Shown here one piece after another: positions 36,535 to 44,113 of a DNA stretch of 64,000 bases; the stretch's first letter is position 1; each line of letters starts with the position of its first letter. The notes under the pieces were generated by a model that was given only the letters and a program-made list of their open reading frames with translations, was not told the origin of the DNA and did not search any database. Both the position numbers and the translations under genes were made by a program. Origin of the DNA: Streptomyces sp. NBC_00353 (GTDB taxonomy: Bacteria; Actinomycetota; Actinomycetes; Streptomycetales; Streptomycetaceae); NCBI RefSeq assembly GCF_036108815.1, contig NZ_CP107985.1, positions 9,669,501 through 9,733,500 on the forward strand. Reading direction: 5' to 3'.

Positions 36535-37005
36535 ATGCTGGCTGTCTGGCACTTCAGCTTCACCGTCTCCGACCTCGATGCGGCCGTCGCCTTCTACGTC
36601 GACGCCCTCGGATGTACCTGTGTTCACCGGCAGGAGCAGAGCAACGAGTACACCCGAAAGCTCGTCGCCTACCCCGACGCGCATCTGCGCATCGCCCAGC
36701 TGCGAATCGGCGAGGGCGTGCAGGTGTCCGGACACCACCTCGAACTCGTGCAGTACCTTGCACCGCGCGGTGAACGCGGCGACCGCAACATCGCCAATCC
36801 CGGTGCGGCTCATCTCGCGTTCGCCGTCGCTGACATCGAAGCCGAGTACGCCCGGCTCAGTGCACTCGGCGTACGGTTCTTCTCCACCCCGAACCTGATC
36901 ACCGACGGTGTGAACAAGGGCGGAGGCACGGTCTACTTCTACGGGCCGGACGACATCGTGCACGAACTCGTTCAGCCACCCCACCGCACAACGCCCTTGC
37001 CGTGA
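36535..37005 (+). CDS. VOC-family protein (glyoxalase/dioxygenase fold)
   Basis: 156 aa. It starts WHFSFTVSDLDAAVAFYVD and carries two VOC halves (HHLELVQYL metal-ligand region; AHLAFAVADIEAEYARL; VYFYGPDDIVHELVQPP). Likely metal ligands are His3-region, Glu in LELVQY, His in AHLAF and Glu in HELVQ. It could be an epimerase, lyase or dioxygenase. It follows the SDR by 16 nt. Confidence 0.88.
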   Translation: MLAVWHFSFTVSDLDAAVAFYVDALGCTCVHRQEQSNEYTRKLVAYPDAHLRIAQLRIGEGVQVSGHHLELVQYLAPRGERGDRNIANPGAAHLAFAVADIEAEYARLSALGVRFFSTPNLITDGVNKGGGTVYFYGPDDIVHELVQPPHRTTPLP

Positions 37006-37016
37006 ACGGAGGCACC

Positions 37017-37397
37017 ATGGAGTTCCTCGTGCGGTTGGAAACCCAGCTCCCTGCGACGATGTCCCCGGCGGAGCGCAACGCGCTGCTGGAGCGCGAGTCC
37101 GCACAGGGACGCGAGCTGCGCCGGGATGGTGTCATCAAAGCGATTTGGCGGCTTCCGGGCCGCCTCGCCAACGTCGGTATCTGGACGGTTGACGGCGCCG
37201 AGGCCTTGCACTCGGCCCTCGCCAGTCTCCCGGCCTGGCCCTGGATGACAGTCACGGTCACCACCCTGGCCGCCCACCCACTGATGTCCGACGAGACGCA
37301 GCAGTCGTCTCCCGGCGCCAGGCCGCCTGCCGAGGTTCCGCAGAAGTCCGCTTGCCGCATCCTCCCTGGTCAGTCCGCATGCTGTGACTCTAGGTGA
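37017..37397 (+). CDS. muconolactone delta-isomerase-like protein
   Basis: 126 aa. EFLVRLETQLPATMSPAE, RELRRDGVIKAIWRLPGR and ALASLPAWPWMTVTVTTLA followed by HP match the short CatC/MIase fold (usual length about 95 aa). The last 30 residues are an unusual tail with three Cys. In the beta-ketoadipate pathway such enzymes move a double bond in a lactone. Here it may act on a related lactone. It is the last gene of the O6 unit. Confidence 0.8.
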   Translation: MEFLVRLETQLPATMSPAERNALLERESAQGRELRRDGVIKAIWRLPGRLANVGIWTVDGAEALHSALASLPAWPWMTVTVTTLAAHPLMSDETQQSSPGARPPAEVPQKSACRILPGQSACCDSR

Positions 37398-37558
37398 CGG
37401 GGCTTCTGCGGAACCCCGGGCCTACGTAGTCTGCATTTGCCACCAGCGGTGTGCTCATGCACGGTCGAGCGAGGCAAGCACGGATGGGGTGGCCGAATTG
37501 GATTCCGGGGACGTCGACGCGTAAAACCACAGCAGGGCTTCCTGATTCTCACCGGGGC

Positions 37559-37587
37559 TTGTTGGGCTCTGAGTTGAGAGTTACAAT
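37559..37587 (+). promoter_or_regulatory. sigma-70-type promoter of the Gfo-LacI unit
   Basis: TTGTTG (37559-37564), a 17-bp spacer and TACAAT (37582-37587). The operator O7 begins 9 bp after the -10 box, in the expected start-site region. Confidence 0.6.
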
Positions 37588-37596
37588 GCCACCAAG

Positions 37597-37608
37597 TCAA
37601 TCGTTTGA
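37597..37608. promoter_or_regulatory. putative LacI operator O7
   Basis: TCAATCGTTTGA directly downstream of a -35/-10 pair. This is the most informative site, since it would block initiation and make the LacI gene autoregulated. Confidence 0.7.
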
Positions 37609-37618
37609 CCTCGACGGG

Positions 37619-37681
37619 ATGAGCCGCATGGTCGGCGCTCTCGCGGCGGGGTGTCGCGGCCTGGCCGAGGCCGGCCGGTAG
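37619..37681 (+). CDS. possible 20-codon leader reading frame
   Basis: ATG at 37619 to TAG at 37681 (MSRMVGALAAGCRGLAEAGR) lies between O7 and the Gfo gene, 20 nt before its ATG. It could be translated as a leader, or be chance. It has no strong ribosome site. Confidence 0.25.
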   Translation: MSRMVGALAAGCRGLAEAGR

Positions 37682-37701
37682 AGCCGGCAGAAGGGAAAGA
37701 C

Positions 37702-38787
37702 ATGCTTGAGCTGTTTGCTCCGATCGCGGCGGCCTGCGACCTCACTGTCGCGGAGCAGGACAAGCGCCCGATCGCCATCGTCGGTGCGGGAGTCATCGTG
37801 GACGTCGCGCACCTGCCCGCCTACCGTCGCGCCGGACTCGACGTAGTCGGCATCTACGATCTCAATGCCGACCGTGCGGCCCAGGTCGCGGCCCGTCACG
37901 GCGTGGAGAAGGTCTACCGGTCGCTGGATGAGCTCCTCCTCGACGAGCGTGTAGAGGTCGTCGACATTGCAGTTGCCCCGCAGGCACAACCTGCTGTCGT
38001 CCGTCAGGCATTGCGCGCGGGTAAGCACCTGCTGTGCCAAAAGCCGTTCGCCCCGGACGAGGAAACGGGCAAGGAACTCGTCGCGCTGGCCCGCAAACTC
38101 GACCTTCAGATCGCGGTCAACCAGCAGCTGCGCTTCGACGAGGGCATCGCCGCTGCCCGCGCCATGGTACGGGCGGGATGGATCGGCCACCCCACCGCCA
38201 TGTCCGTCACGGTCAACATCGCCACCGACTGGACCGCTTGGGAATGGCTGCTCACGACCGACCGGCTGGAGATCATGTTCCACTCCATCCACTACCTCGA
38301 CGCCATCCGCTCCATTCTGGGCGATCCTGTACGCGTGTTCTGCACCGGCAGCCGCACCCCCGGCCAGCTTCCGAAGGGCGAGACGCGAACGATGAGCACA
38401 CTTGTATATCCTGGCGACGTGCGCGCGCTCGTACACGTCACACATGAGAACAGGACCGGAGACCCGGAAGCCTTGTTTCGCATCGACGGCAGCGAGGGCA
38501 GCATCAAGGGCACACTCGGTCTGCTCTACAACTACCCCGACGGGCGCCCAGACACCCTGGAAGTCAACAGCCGCATACTTCCCACCGACGGCTGGCTGCC
38601 CTACCCGGTCACGACGCGATGGATACCGGACGCCTTCGCCGGCCCGATGGGCTCGCTGCTCAAGGCGATCAGCACCGGATCCACCCCCGAGACCACAGCC
38701 AGCGACAACCTGCACACCCTGCGTCTGCTCCACGCCCTCTACGATTCGATGGACACCGGCGAGAGCCGGGCGCTGGAGAGTTCATGA
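37702..38787 (+). CDS. Gfo/Idh/MocA-family oxidoreductase
   Basis: 361 aa, started at MLELFAPIAAACDLT with GAAGGGAAAG upstream. The Rossmann domain reads PIAIVGAGVIVDVAHLPAY. The usual EKP motif appears as CQKPF, and the catalytic His region as MFHSIHYLDAIR. The C-terminal GFO_IDH_MocA_C domain spans about residues 160-290. It is probably an NAD(P)-dependent sugar or cyclitol dehydrogenase. ATGA overlap with the LacI gene means regulator and enzyme are made together. Confidence 0.9.
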   Translation: MLELFAPIAAACDLTVAEQDKRPIAIVGAGVIVDVAHLPAYRRAGLDVVGIYDLNADRAAQVAARHGVEKVYRSLDELLLDERVEVVDIAVAPQAQPAVVRQALRAGKHLLCQKPFAPDEETGKELVALARKLDLQIAVNQQLRFDEGIAAARAMVRAGWIGHPTAMSVTVNIATDWTAWEWLLTTDRLEIMFHSIHYLDAIRSILGDPVRVFCTGSRTPGQLPKGETRTMSTLVYPGDVRALVHVTHENRTGDPEALFRIDGSEGSIKGTLGLLYNYPDGRPDTLEVNSRILPTDGWLPYPVTTRWIPDAFAGPMGSLLKAISTGSTPETTASDNLHTLRLLHALYDSMDTGESRALESS

Positions 38788-39842
38788 CTACGAAGCCCTC
38801 GCCTGGCGGTCGTCAAGCGCGCGTGACCCTGGCGGACGTGGCGGCGCATGTGGGAGTCGACCCTTCGGTGGTCTCTCGCGTCATCAACGGCGACCCACGC
38901 CTGTCCGTTCGGCCCGAGACACGCGAGCGCGTGGTCGCCGCCATCAAGCAACTCCGCTACCGCCCGAACGCCGCCGGCCGCAGCCTACGGACCGCGCGAG
39001 CAGGCATGCTCGGACTGTTCATCCCGGATTTCGCCAACCCTGTCTACGCCGAGATCATCAAGGGCGCTCAGGCAGCGGCTGCGACGCTCGGATATGTCTT
39101 GGTCACCGGCAGCGCTACGGGCGACAAGCCCGGGACACGCCAGTACATCGACCTGCTCGGCCAGGGCCGGGTTGACGGGCTCCTACTGGCAGGAACCGAC
39201 ACCGACAAAGCGCTGATCGACAGACTCAACGACGTCGCAATGCCCTGGCTCCTCGTCAACCGGCGAGCAAGCTGGGCGCGACGTTGCGTCATTCTCGATG
39301 ACGAGCGCGCCGGTGACCTAGCAGTCGAACACCTGGCGGCGCTCGGGCACCGCCGCATCGCACACCTGGCCGGCCCGACCGGGGAAGACACCGCCCTACG
39401 CCGCCGCGCCGGCTATCTCGCCGCGATGGAACGAAACGGGTTGCCTCACGAGGACGGACTCATCGTCCACGCCGACTACGCCCACGCCGGCGGCGCTATG
39501 GCCATGGCCGCGCTACTCGCGCTCGACGAGCCTCCAACCGCAGTGTTCGTGGCCAACGTTGCATCGGCCATCGGCGCCCTCCACGCCGCCCACGCCGCGG
39601 GCGTCGAGGTGCCCCGCGACCTGTCGGTGGTGGCGGTACACGACCTCCCGCTGGCCAGCTATCTCACACCGCCGCTCACCACCGTGCGGATGCCGCTGGA
39701 GGACCTCGGCCGACGCGCTGTCGAACTTCTGGCAGGCAGCAGTCCTGACGACCCCATCGAGGAGATCGTGGACGACGCGGTCGAGCTGATCGTGCGCGGC
39801 TCAAGCGCACGCGCCCCACGACGCCGCGGGAAGAAGCCCTAG
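38784..39842 (+). CDS. LacI-family transcriptional regulator of the catabolic island
   Basis: 352 aa. The N-terminal LacI HTH is VTLADVAAHVGVDPSVVSRV with the hinge helix near RPNAAGRSLRT. The effector domain is PBP1-like (GMLGLFIPDFANPVYAEII, VAVHDLPLASYLTPPLTTV). It sits at the end of its operon, and seven matching palindromes lie only within 22.2-37.6 kb, so it is the natural candidate to bind them. IS630 copy B is inserted 6 bp after its stop. Confidence 0.92.
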   Translation: MTTKPSPGGRQARVTLADVAAHVGVDPSVVSRVINGDPRLSVRPETRERVVAAIKQLRYRPNAAGRSLRTARAGMLGLFIPDFANPVYAEIIKGAQAAAATLGYVLVTGSATGDKPGTRQYIDLLGQGRVDGLLLAGTDTDKALIDRLNDVAMPWLLVNRRASWARRCVILDDERAGDLAVEHLAALGHRRIAHLAGPTGEDTALRRRAGYLAAMERNGLPHEDGLIVHADYAHAGGAMAMAALLALDEPPTAVFVANVASAIGALHAAHAAGVEVPRDLSVVAVHDLPLASYLTPPLTTVRMPLEDLGRRAVELLAGSSPDDPIEEIVDDAVELIVRGSSARAPRRRGKKP

Positions 39843-39847
39843 CTAGC

Positions 39848-41082
39848 TAGTGCCGGATCAGGCAACGTTTGCCCTGTTGTGATGTGACGCGCCGTCCGGG
39901 TGCTGTAGTGGACGGCGCGTGGGCATCATTCTGTCCGGGTGCCAGAACGAGTGCGTGTCCGAGAGATCGATGATGATGAGGGGCGGCGACTGCTGCGGAT
40001 TATCCGCAGAGGCGCCGGGTCGGTGGTGACCTGGCGGCGGGCCCAGATGGTGCTGCTGTCCGCGCAGGGCATGCCGGTGGCGAAGATCGCCGAGGTGTCG
40101 TTCACCAGCGACGACCGGGTCCGGGACGTGATCCACAACTTCAACGCCGACGGCTTCGACTCTCTGTATCCGAAGTACTCCGGTGGCCGGCCGAAGACGT
40201 TCACGCTGCCGGAGCGCCGTGAGATCAAGAAGATCGCGAAGTCGAAGCCGACCGAGCACGACCTGCCGTTCTCGACCTGGAGCCTGACCAAGCTGGCGGA
40301 CTTCCTGGTCGCCGAGGGGGTGGTCGACGACATCAGCCACGAGGGCCTGCGCATCCTGCTCCGCGAGGAAGGCGTCTCGTTTCAACGCCTGAAGACCTGG
40401 AAGACCTCACGCGATCCGGACTACGCGGCCAAGAAAGCGCGGGTCGAGCACCTGTACGCCATCGCCGACGGCGAGGTTATACCCGAGGACGGCGAACCCG
40501 AAGTCATCTTCTGCATGGACGAGTTCGGGCCGCTCAACCTGATGCCCCACCCGGGCCGGCAGTGGGCCGAGCGCGGCGGCACACACAAGGACCCCGACCG
40601 TGAACCGCGCCGACGGCGACGAGCGACCTACAACCGCTACGGCGGGGTGCGACACCTGTTCGCCGCCCTGGACCTGGCCAAGGACAAGCTCTACGGCCAC
40701 ATCAAACCGGTCAAGAAGCGCACCCAGTTCCTGGAGTTCTGCCGCTACCTGCGCAGCCTCTACCCGGACACCGTCCGGATCGCGATCGTGGCCGACAACT
40801 TCTCCCCGCACCTGACCACGAAAAGGTGCCAGCGGGTCGGCACCTGGGCTGCCGCGAACAACGTCGAGATCGCCTACACACCGACCAACTCCTCCTGGCT
40901 CAACCGCATCGAGGCCCAGTTCACGGCCCTGCGCTACTTCACTCTGGACGGCACGGACCACGCCGACCACAAGGAACAGGGCAGCATGATCCGCCGCTAC
41001 ATCATCTGGCGAAACCGCCATGCCGACGACCAGCACCTACAAGCCGTCGTCGACAGGGCAAACGTTGCCTGAGGCGGCACTA
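39848..41082 (+). mobile_element. IS630-family element, copy B
   Basis: 1,235 bp with flanking TA and the same inverted ends as copy A, in opposite orientation. It lies between the LacI gene and terminal-protein remnants, closing the right side of the 20.4-kb island. Confidence 0.92.
39939..41072 (+). CDS. IS630-family transposase (copy B)
   Basis: 377 aa, identical to the protein at 18222-19355, with an intact DDE core (CMDEFG, VADNFSPH, LNRIEAQF). Confidence 0.95.
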   Translation: MPERVRVREIDDDEGRRLLRIIRRGAGSVVTWRRAQMVLLSAQGMPVAKIAEVSFTSDDRVRDVIHNFNADGFDSLYPKYSGGRPKTFTLPERREIKKIAKSKPTEHDLPFSTWSLTKLADFLVAEGVVDDISHEGLRILLREEGVSFQRLKTWKTSRDPDYAAKKARVEHLYAIADGEVIPEDGEPEVIFCMDEFGPLNLMPHPGRQWAERGGTHKDPDREPRRRRRATYNRYGGVRHLFAALDLAKDKLYGHIKPVKKRTQFLEFCRYLRSLYPDTVRIAIVADNFSPHLTTKRCQRVGTWAAANNVEIAYTPTNSSWLNRIEAQFTALRYFTLDGTDHADHKEQGSMIRRYIIWRNRHADDQHLQAVVDRANVA

Positions 41083-41087
41083 GACAT

Positions 41088-41141
41088 ACGCCGCCGCGAC
41101 CGCCTCGGCGGCACTCTCCACGAATACCAGCATGCAGCCTG
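41088..41141 (+). pseudogene. C-terminal scrap of rve-type transposase
   Basis: The 18 codons read RRRDRLGGTLHEYQHAA-stop. This matches the usual ending of actinomycete rve-type transposases (RRDxLGGLxHEYxxAA), possibly the same family as the remnant at 26560. Very short. Confidence 0.4.
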
Positions 41142-41185
41142 ACCTCGGTGGATGAGGTTTTCGGCAGGGGCAACGCCGCCGTGCC

Positions 41186-41482
41186 CATAAAAAGGTCCTC
41201 AACCACCAGCATCAGGGCATGTGGGTGCACTTCAGAGCCTGGTTCGGGTTCACCGGAGCAGCCGGCAGTTCTGACGACGGCCGGATGCGCCATATCTCCG
41301 AACACCTGCCCACCGCCTACGCGGCCCGGCTGTTCCAAGCCCGGTACCGCAACGGGGACGAACACGAACTCCGCACCATCGTCGGAGACGCCGTCGGCGA
41401 GGCCTATTTCAAGGTCTCACCCACCGGCGGCCTACACATGGTGCAGCTCACTGACATCGACTACATCGAGTTCTCCTACTGA
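41186..41482 (+). pseudogene. tpg: telomere terminal protein Tpg, C-terminal fragment
   Basis: The frame reads HFRAWFGFTGAAGSSDDGRM, RHISEHLPTAYAARLFQA, HELRTIVGDAVGEAYFKV and VQLTDIDYIEFSY. These are the conserved C-terminal blocks of Streptomyces Tpg proteins (about 185 aa), which are linked covalently to linear chromosome ends. The N-terminal half, with the HTH and reverse-transcriptase-like region, is missing; upstream is transposase debris. An ATG at 41219 could start an 87-aa product, but it would lack key parts. Confidence 0.75.
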
Positions 41483-41641
41483 TAGTTGAATTGCGCTGAT
41501 ATGTGCCCAGACGCTCTGAGGGCGTCGATGACGCGCAGCCCGCGGCCGCTCGTGCCCAAGGGTGTGGCACGTGAGCCCAACTGGCCACCGGATCCGTCAT
41601 GCTGCTGGTTGCCCGGACCTCCAGAGCCGCTCCCTTTGGTG

Positions 41642-43159
41642 TCAGGTGAGGTCGCGGGTTTCCCAACCGGGTGGGAGTTTGGGCAGGCCAATGAGTGCGT
41701 CGATGCCGAGGTGCTCGAGGAGGAGGGCTTTGAGGTGGCGGCCGTCGATGAGTTCCATGCGGCCGGTGCGGTGGGCGAAGTCCCAGCTGGCTTTGCCGAA
41801 CCATGCGGTGGTGACGACGATGCCTTTGGCGGCGGCTTTGTCGTGCATGACGCCGGCGAGTGCGCGTACGGCTTCGGCGGGCACGGCGTTCTTGGAGCGT
41901 TTGGCCTGGATGATGCACAGGCCGCCGATGAGGGGTTCCTCGTTGACGGCCACGGCATCGACTCCGTCGTCGCGGGAGGCCTGGGTGACCCAGGACTTGA
42001 GGCCGATCTTCTCGAAGAGACGCCGGATGAGGTGCTCGAACTCGATGGGATCCAGCGTGACGAGGTCGGGCCGGCTGTCCAGCCCGGCGACGACATCGCG
42101 CTCAGGAGCCAATTTGTACTTGGCGAGGTCGAAGGTGACCACGGGCCGGACGGGTTCCAGGTCGTAGGGGTGCTGGGAGACGATGGCGTTGAGGAAGTGC
42201 AGGCTCTGAACCGGGTCGAGTTCCGGCTCGTCCAGGACGAGGTCCTCGAACGTGTCCCGGCTCGCCCTCAGACTGATCAGACAGGGCCGGATGGCTTTCC
42301 CGGTGGCGCGGTCCTTGGCGTGGACGTGCCCGTTGAACGCCACCACGTCGACCAGTGAGGGCGGGGCCACCGTGAAGGCCTCGTCGATGGCCCTCAAAGC
42401 GAGCCGTGCGACGAGGTCTCTATACATGGCCTTGCACTCGGCCTCTTTCCGTGGCTGCGGCACCACTGCCGCAGGTGCGGATGCCTTGTACCGGTACTGC
42501 GTGACAGCCGGCACTACCACCTGGCCAGGCAGTTCGACTTCCAGGACCAACTCCCTCGCTTCCGGCGCGAAAGCCACGCGACGCCCACCGCGAAGACCGT
42601 CGGGGTAGACAACTCTGCTGAGCGTCTCCTCCACGCAGCCGGTCAGGCCATCGGAGCCACCTTCGCTGAAAGCTTCTTCCACCCGCAGTCGGAGCGTGCG
42701 AAGACCACCAGGCCGTGTGTGGAGTACGGACATCAAGCGATCCACTTGTGTCTCGACCTCAGCTGTCTTGAGAGTCGCCTCCTGACGCAGGCGGTCGCTC
42801 ATCTCCTGCTTCGCACGCCGTTCTGCCGCCGTCCTCTCACGCGCTTCGGCCCGCTTCCTCTGCTCAGCCTCCTTGGCCCGGGCTGCCTCACGCTTCTCCA
42901 GATCCCGGACGATCTGCTCGGCCTTCCGGGACTCGGCGGAACGCTGAGCTTCCTTCTCCTTCTGCGTACGGACCCAGGCCTGGGCCCGCTCACGTTCCCG
43001 CCTGGCCTCCTCCTTGGCGCGCTGAGCGGCCTCCCGTTCCGCCGCGCGGGCCTGACGATCACGCTCTGCCTCGGCCCGCTTGGCAGCAGCGGCCTTCGCC
43101 TCCTGCGCATCCCGATATGTCTGCACCAACTGCGCCGCCAGAGACTTCCTGCGAGCCAT
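41642..43159 (-). CDS. Mrr-type restriction endonuclease with coiled-coil N terminus
   Basis: 505 aa, started at MARRKSLAAQLVQTY with AAGGGGGGCGG upstream. Residues about 15-170 are a very long Arg/Glu/Ala coiled coil (EREAAQRAKEEARRERERAQ). The middle (about 170-380) is a beta-rich domain of unknown type. The C-terminal Mrr domain (about 385-490) has LDPIEFEHLIRRLFEKIG, Asp in DDGVDAV and the PD-(D/E)xK lysine in IIQAKRSKN. Such proteins cut modified or foreign DNA. No methylase gene is near, which fits a type IV-like or stand-alone nuclease. Confidence 0.88.
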   Translation of the reverse strand: MARRKSLAAQLVQTYRDAQEAKAAAAKRAEAERDRQARAAEREAAQRAKEEARRERERAQAWVRTQKEKEAQRSAESRKAEQIVRDLEKREAARAKEAEQRKRAEARERTAAERRAKQEMSDRLRQEATLKTAEVETQVDRLMSVLHTRPGGLRTLRLRVEEAFSEGGSDGLTGCVEETLSRVVYPDGLRGGRRVAFAPEARELVLEVELPGQVVVPAVTQYRYKASAPAAVVPQPRKEAECKAMYRDLVARLALRAIDEAFTVAPPSLVDVVAFNGHVHAKDRATGKAIRPCLISLRASRDTFEDLVLDEPELDPVQSLHFLNAIVSQHPYDLEPVRPVVTFDLAKYKLAPERDVVAGLDSRPDLVTLDPIEFEHLIRRLFEKIGLKSWVTQASRDDGVDAVAVNEEPLIGGLCIIQAKRSKNAVPAEAVRALAGVMHDKAAAKGIVVTTAWFGKASWDFAHRTGRMELIDGRHLKALLLEHLGIDALIGLPKLPPGWETRDLT

Positions 43160-43488
43160 CCGCCCCCCTTTGTTACAGACCGAAGAAGGAGAGCTGCCCT
43201 GCGGCACGGACCGTCAATCCGAATGACTTGCTTGATGGCTCAAGAGGTGGCTCGGTGGGCGACTTTGAGACACCCGGGGAGCTGAGACCTTCACGTGTCC
43301 GCCGACGGATCGGATTCGCATCCCCAACCGAGAGGCCCTGCCCACATGCCCCCGCTACCGCAAGATCACCCGACCACCGTCACAATGACAGCATCCCAAC
43401 TCAGATATCTGATCAGGCTTGCATGAGGGATGTGTGTGCCGATATCGTCCAGGCACGGCACAGGCACGCGTCCCCAGGGAGACAGGCA

Positions 43489-44091
43489 ATGCTGCTCACG
43501 ACGGGACAGGCCGCCGAGGAACTGGGCTGCGCAGTCACCACCTTCCGTCGCCTCGTCAATGCAGGCGTGCTTCCCGGTCTCTCCCGCCGCGGCGTCCGTG
43601 TGATGACGCCTCTCTGGGTCGTTCAAGCCCTGCAGGAACGCCCCCACGCCCCCTTGCACCACCTGGATGCCAAAGAACTCGGGGTGCTGCGCGTCGACGT
43701 GGCACGCCGAGTCGGCGACACCGACCGGCAGTGGATCGGATACGCATCTGCCCTCGGCCCCGAGGATCTCCTCAGGAGCCTGAAAGGCTGGTGGCGCTGC
43801 GACGCCGCCAGTGTGGCCGCCGGGGGAGTGCTGCCGGTGACTCTGTCGGGGTACGTCGTGGCCGTCCTGACCGGCTTGGACACCTGGGAGAGAGGTGAGG
43901 GCGGACGACACGCATTCCCGGACGCAGTCCTCGCCGGATACCTCACCGACCTGGCCACACCCGTCAAGCACCTGACCGCACCGCAGCAAACCGACCGTGA
44001 CGTGGCGGACCTCCTCCTGGGCACCCGCCTCACTTCGCACTCGGGCGGCGCCATCGCGTACGTCGCAACCGGTAACCGTTCCGCCAACTGA
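43489..44091 (+). CDS. HTH (MerR/excisionase-like) protein
   Basis: 200 aa. The N-terminal LLTTGQAAEELGCAVTTFRR and LVNAGVLPGLSRRGVRVM form a MerR/excisionase-type HTH. The remainder is a helical domain without a known match (SLKGWWRCDAASVAAGG). An AGGGAGA site lies 6 nt upstream. It precedes the Tap-like gene by 22 nt and probably belongs to the same operon as a regulator or DNA-binding partner. Confidence 0.75.
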   Translation: MLLTTGQAAEELGCAVTTFRRLVNAGVLPGLSRRGVRVMTPLWVVQALQERPHAPLHHLDAKELGVLRVDVARRVGDTDRQWIGYASALGPEDLLRSLKGWWRCDAASVAAGGVLPVTLSGYVVAVLTGLDTWERGEGGRHAFPDAVLAGYLTDLATPVKHLTAPQQTDRDVADLLLGTRLTSHSGGAIAYVATGNRSAN

Positions 44092-44113
44092 CCTGCAGGC
44101 ACAAGGGATCGTG

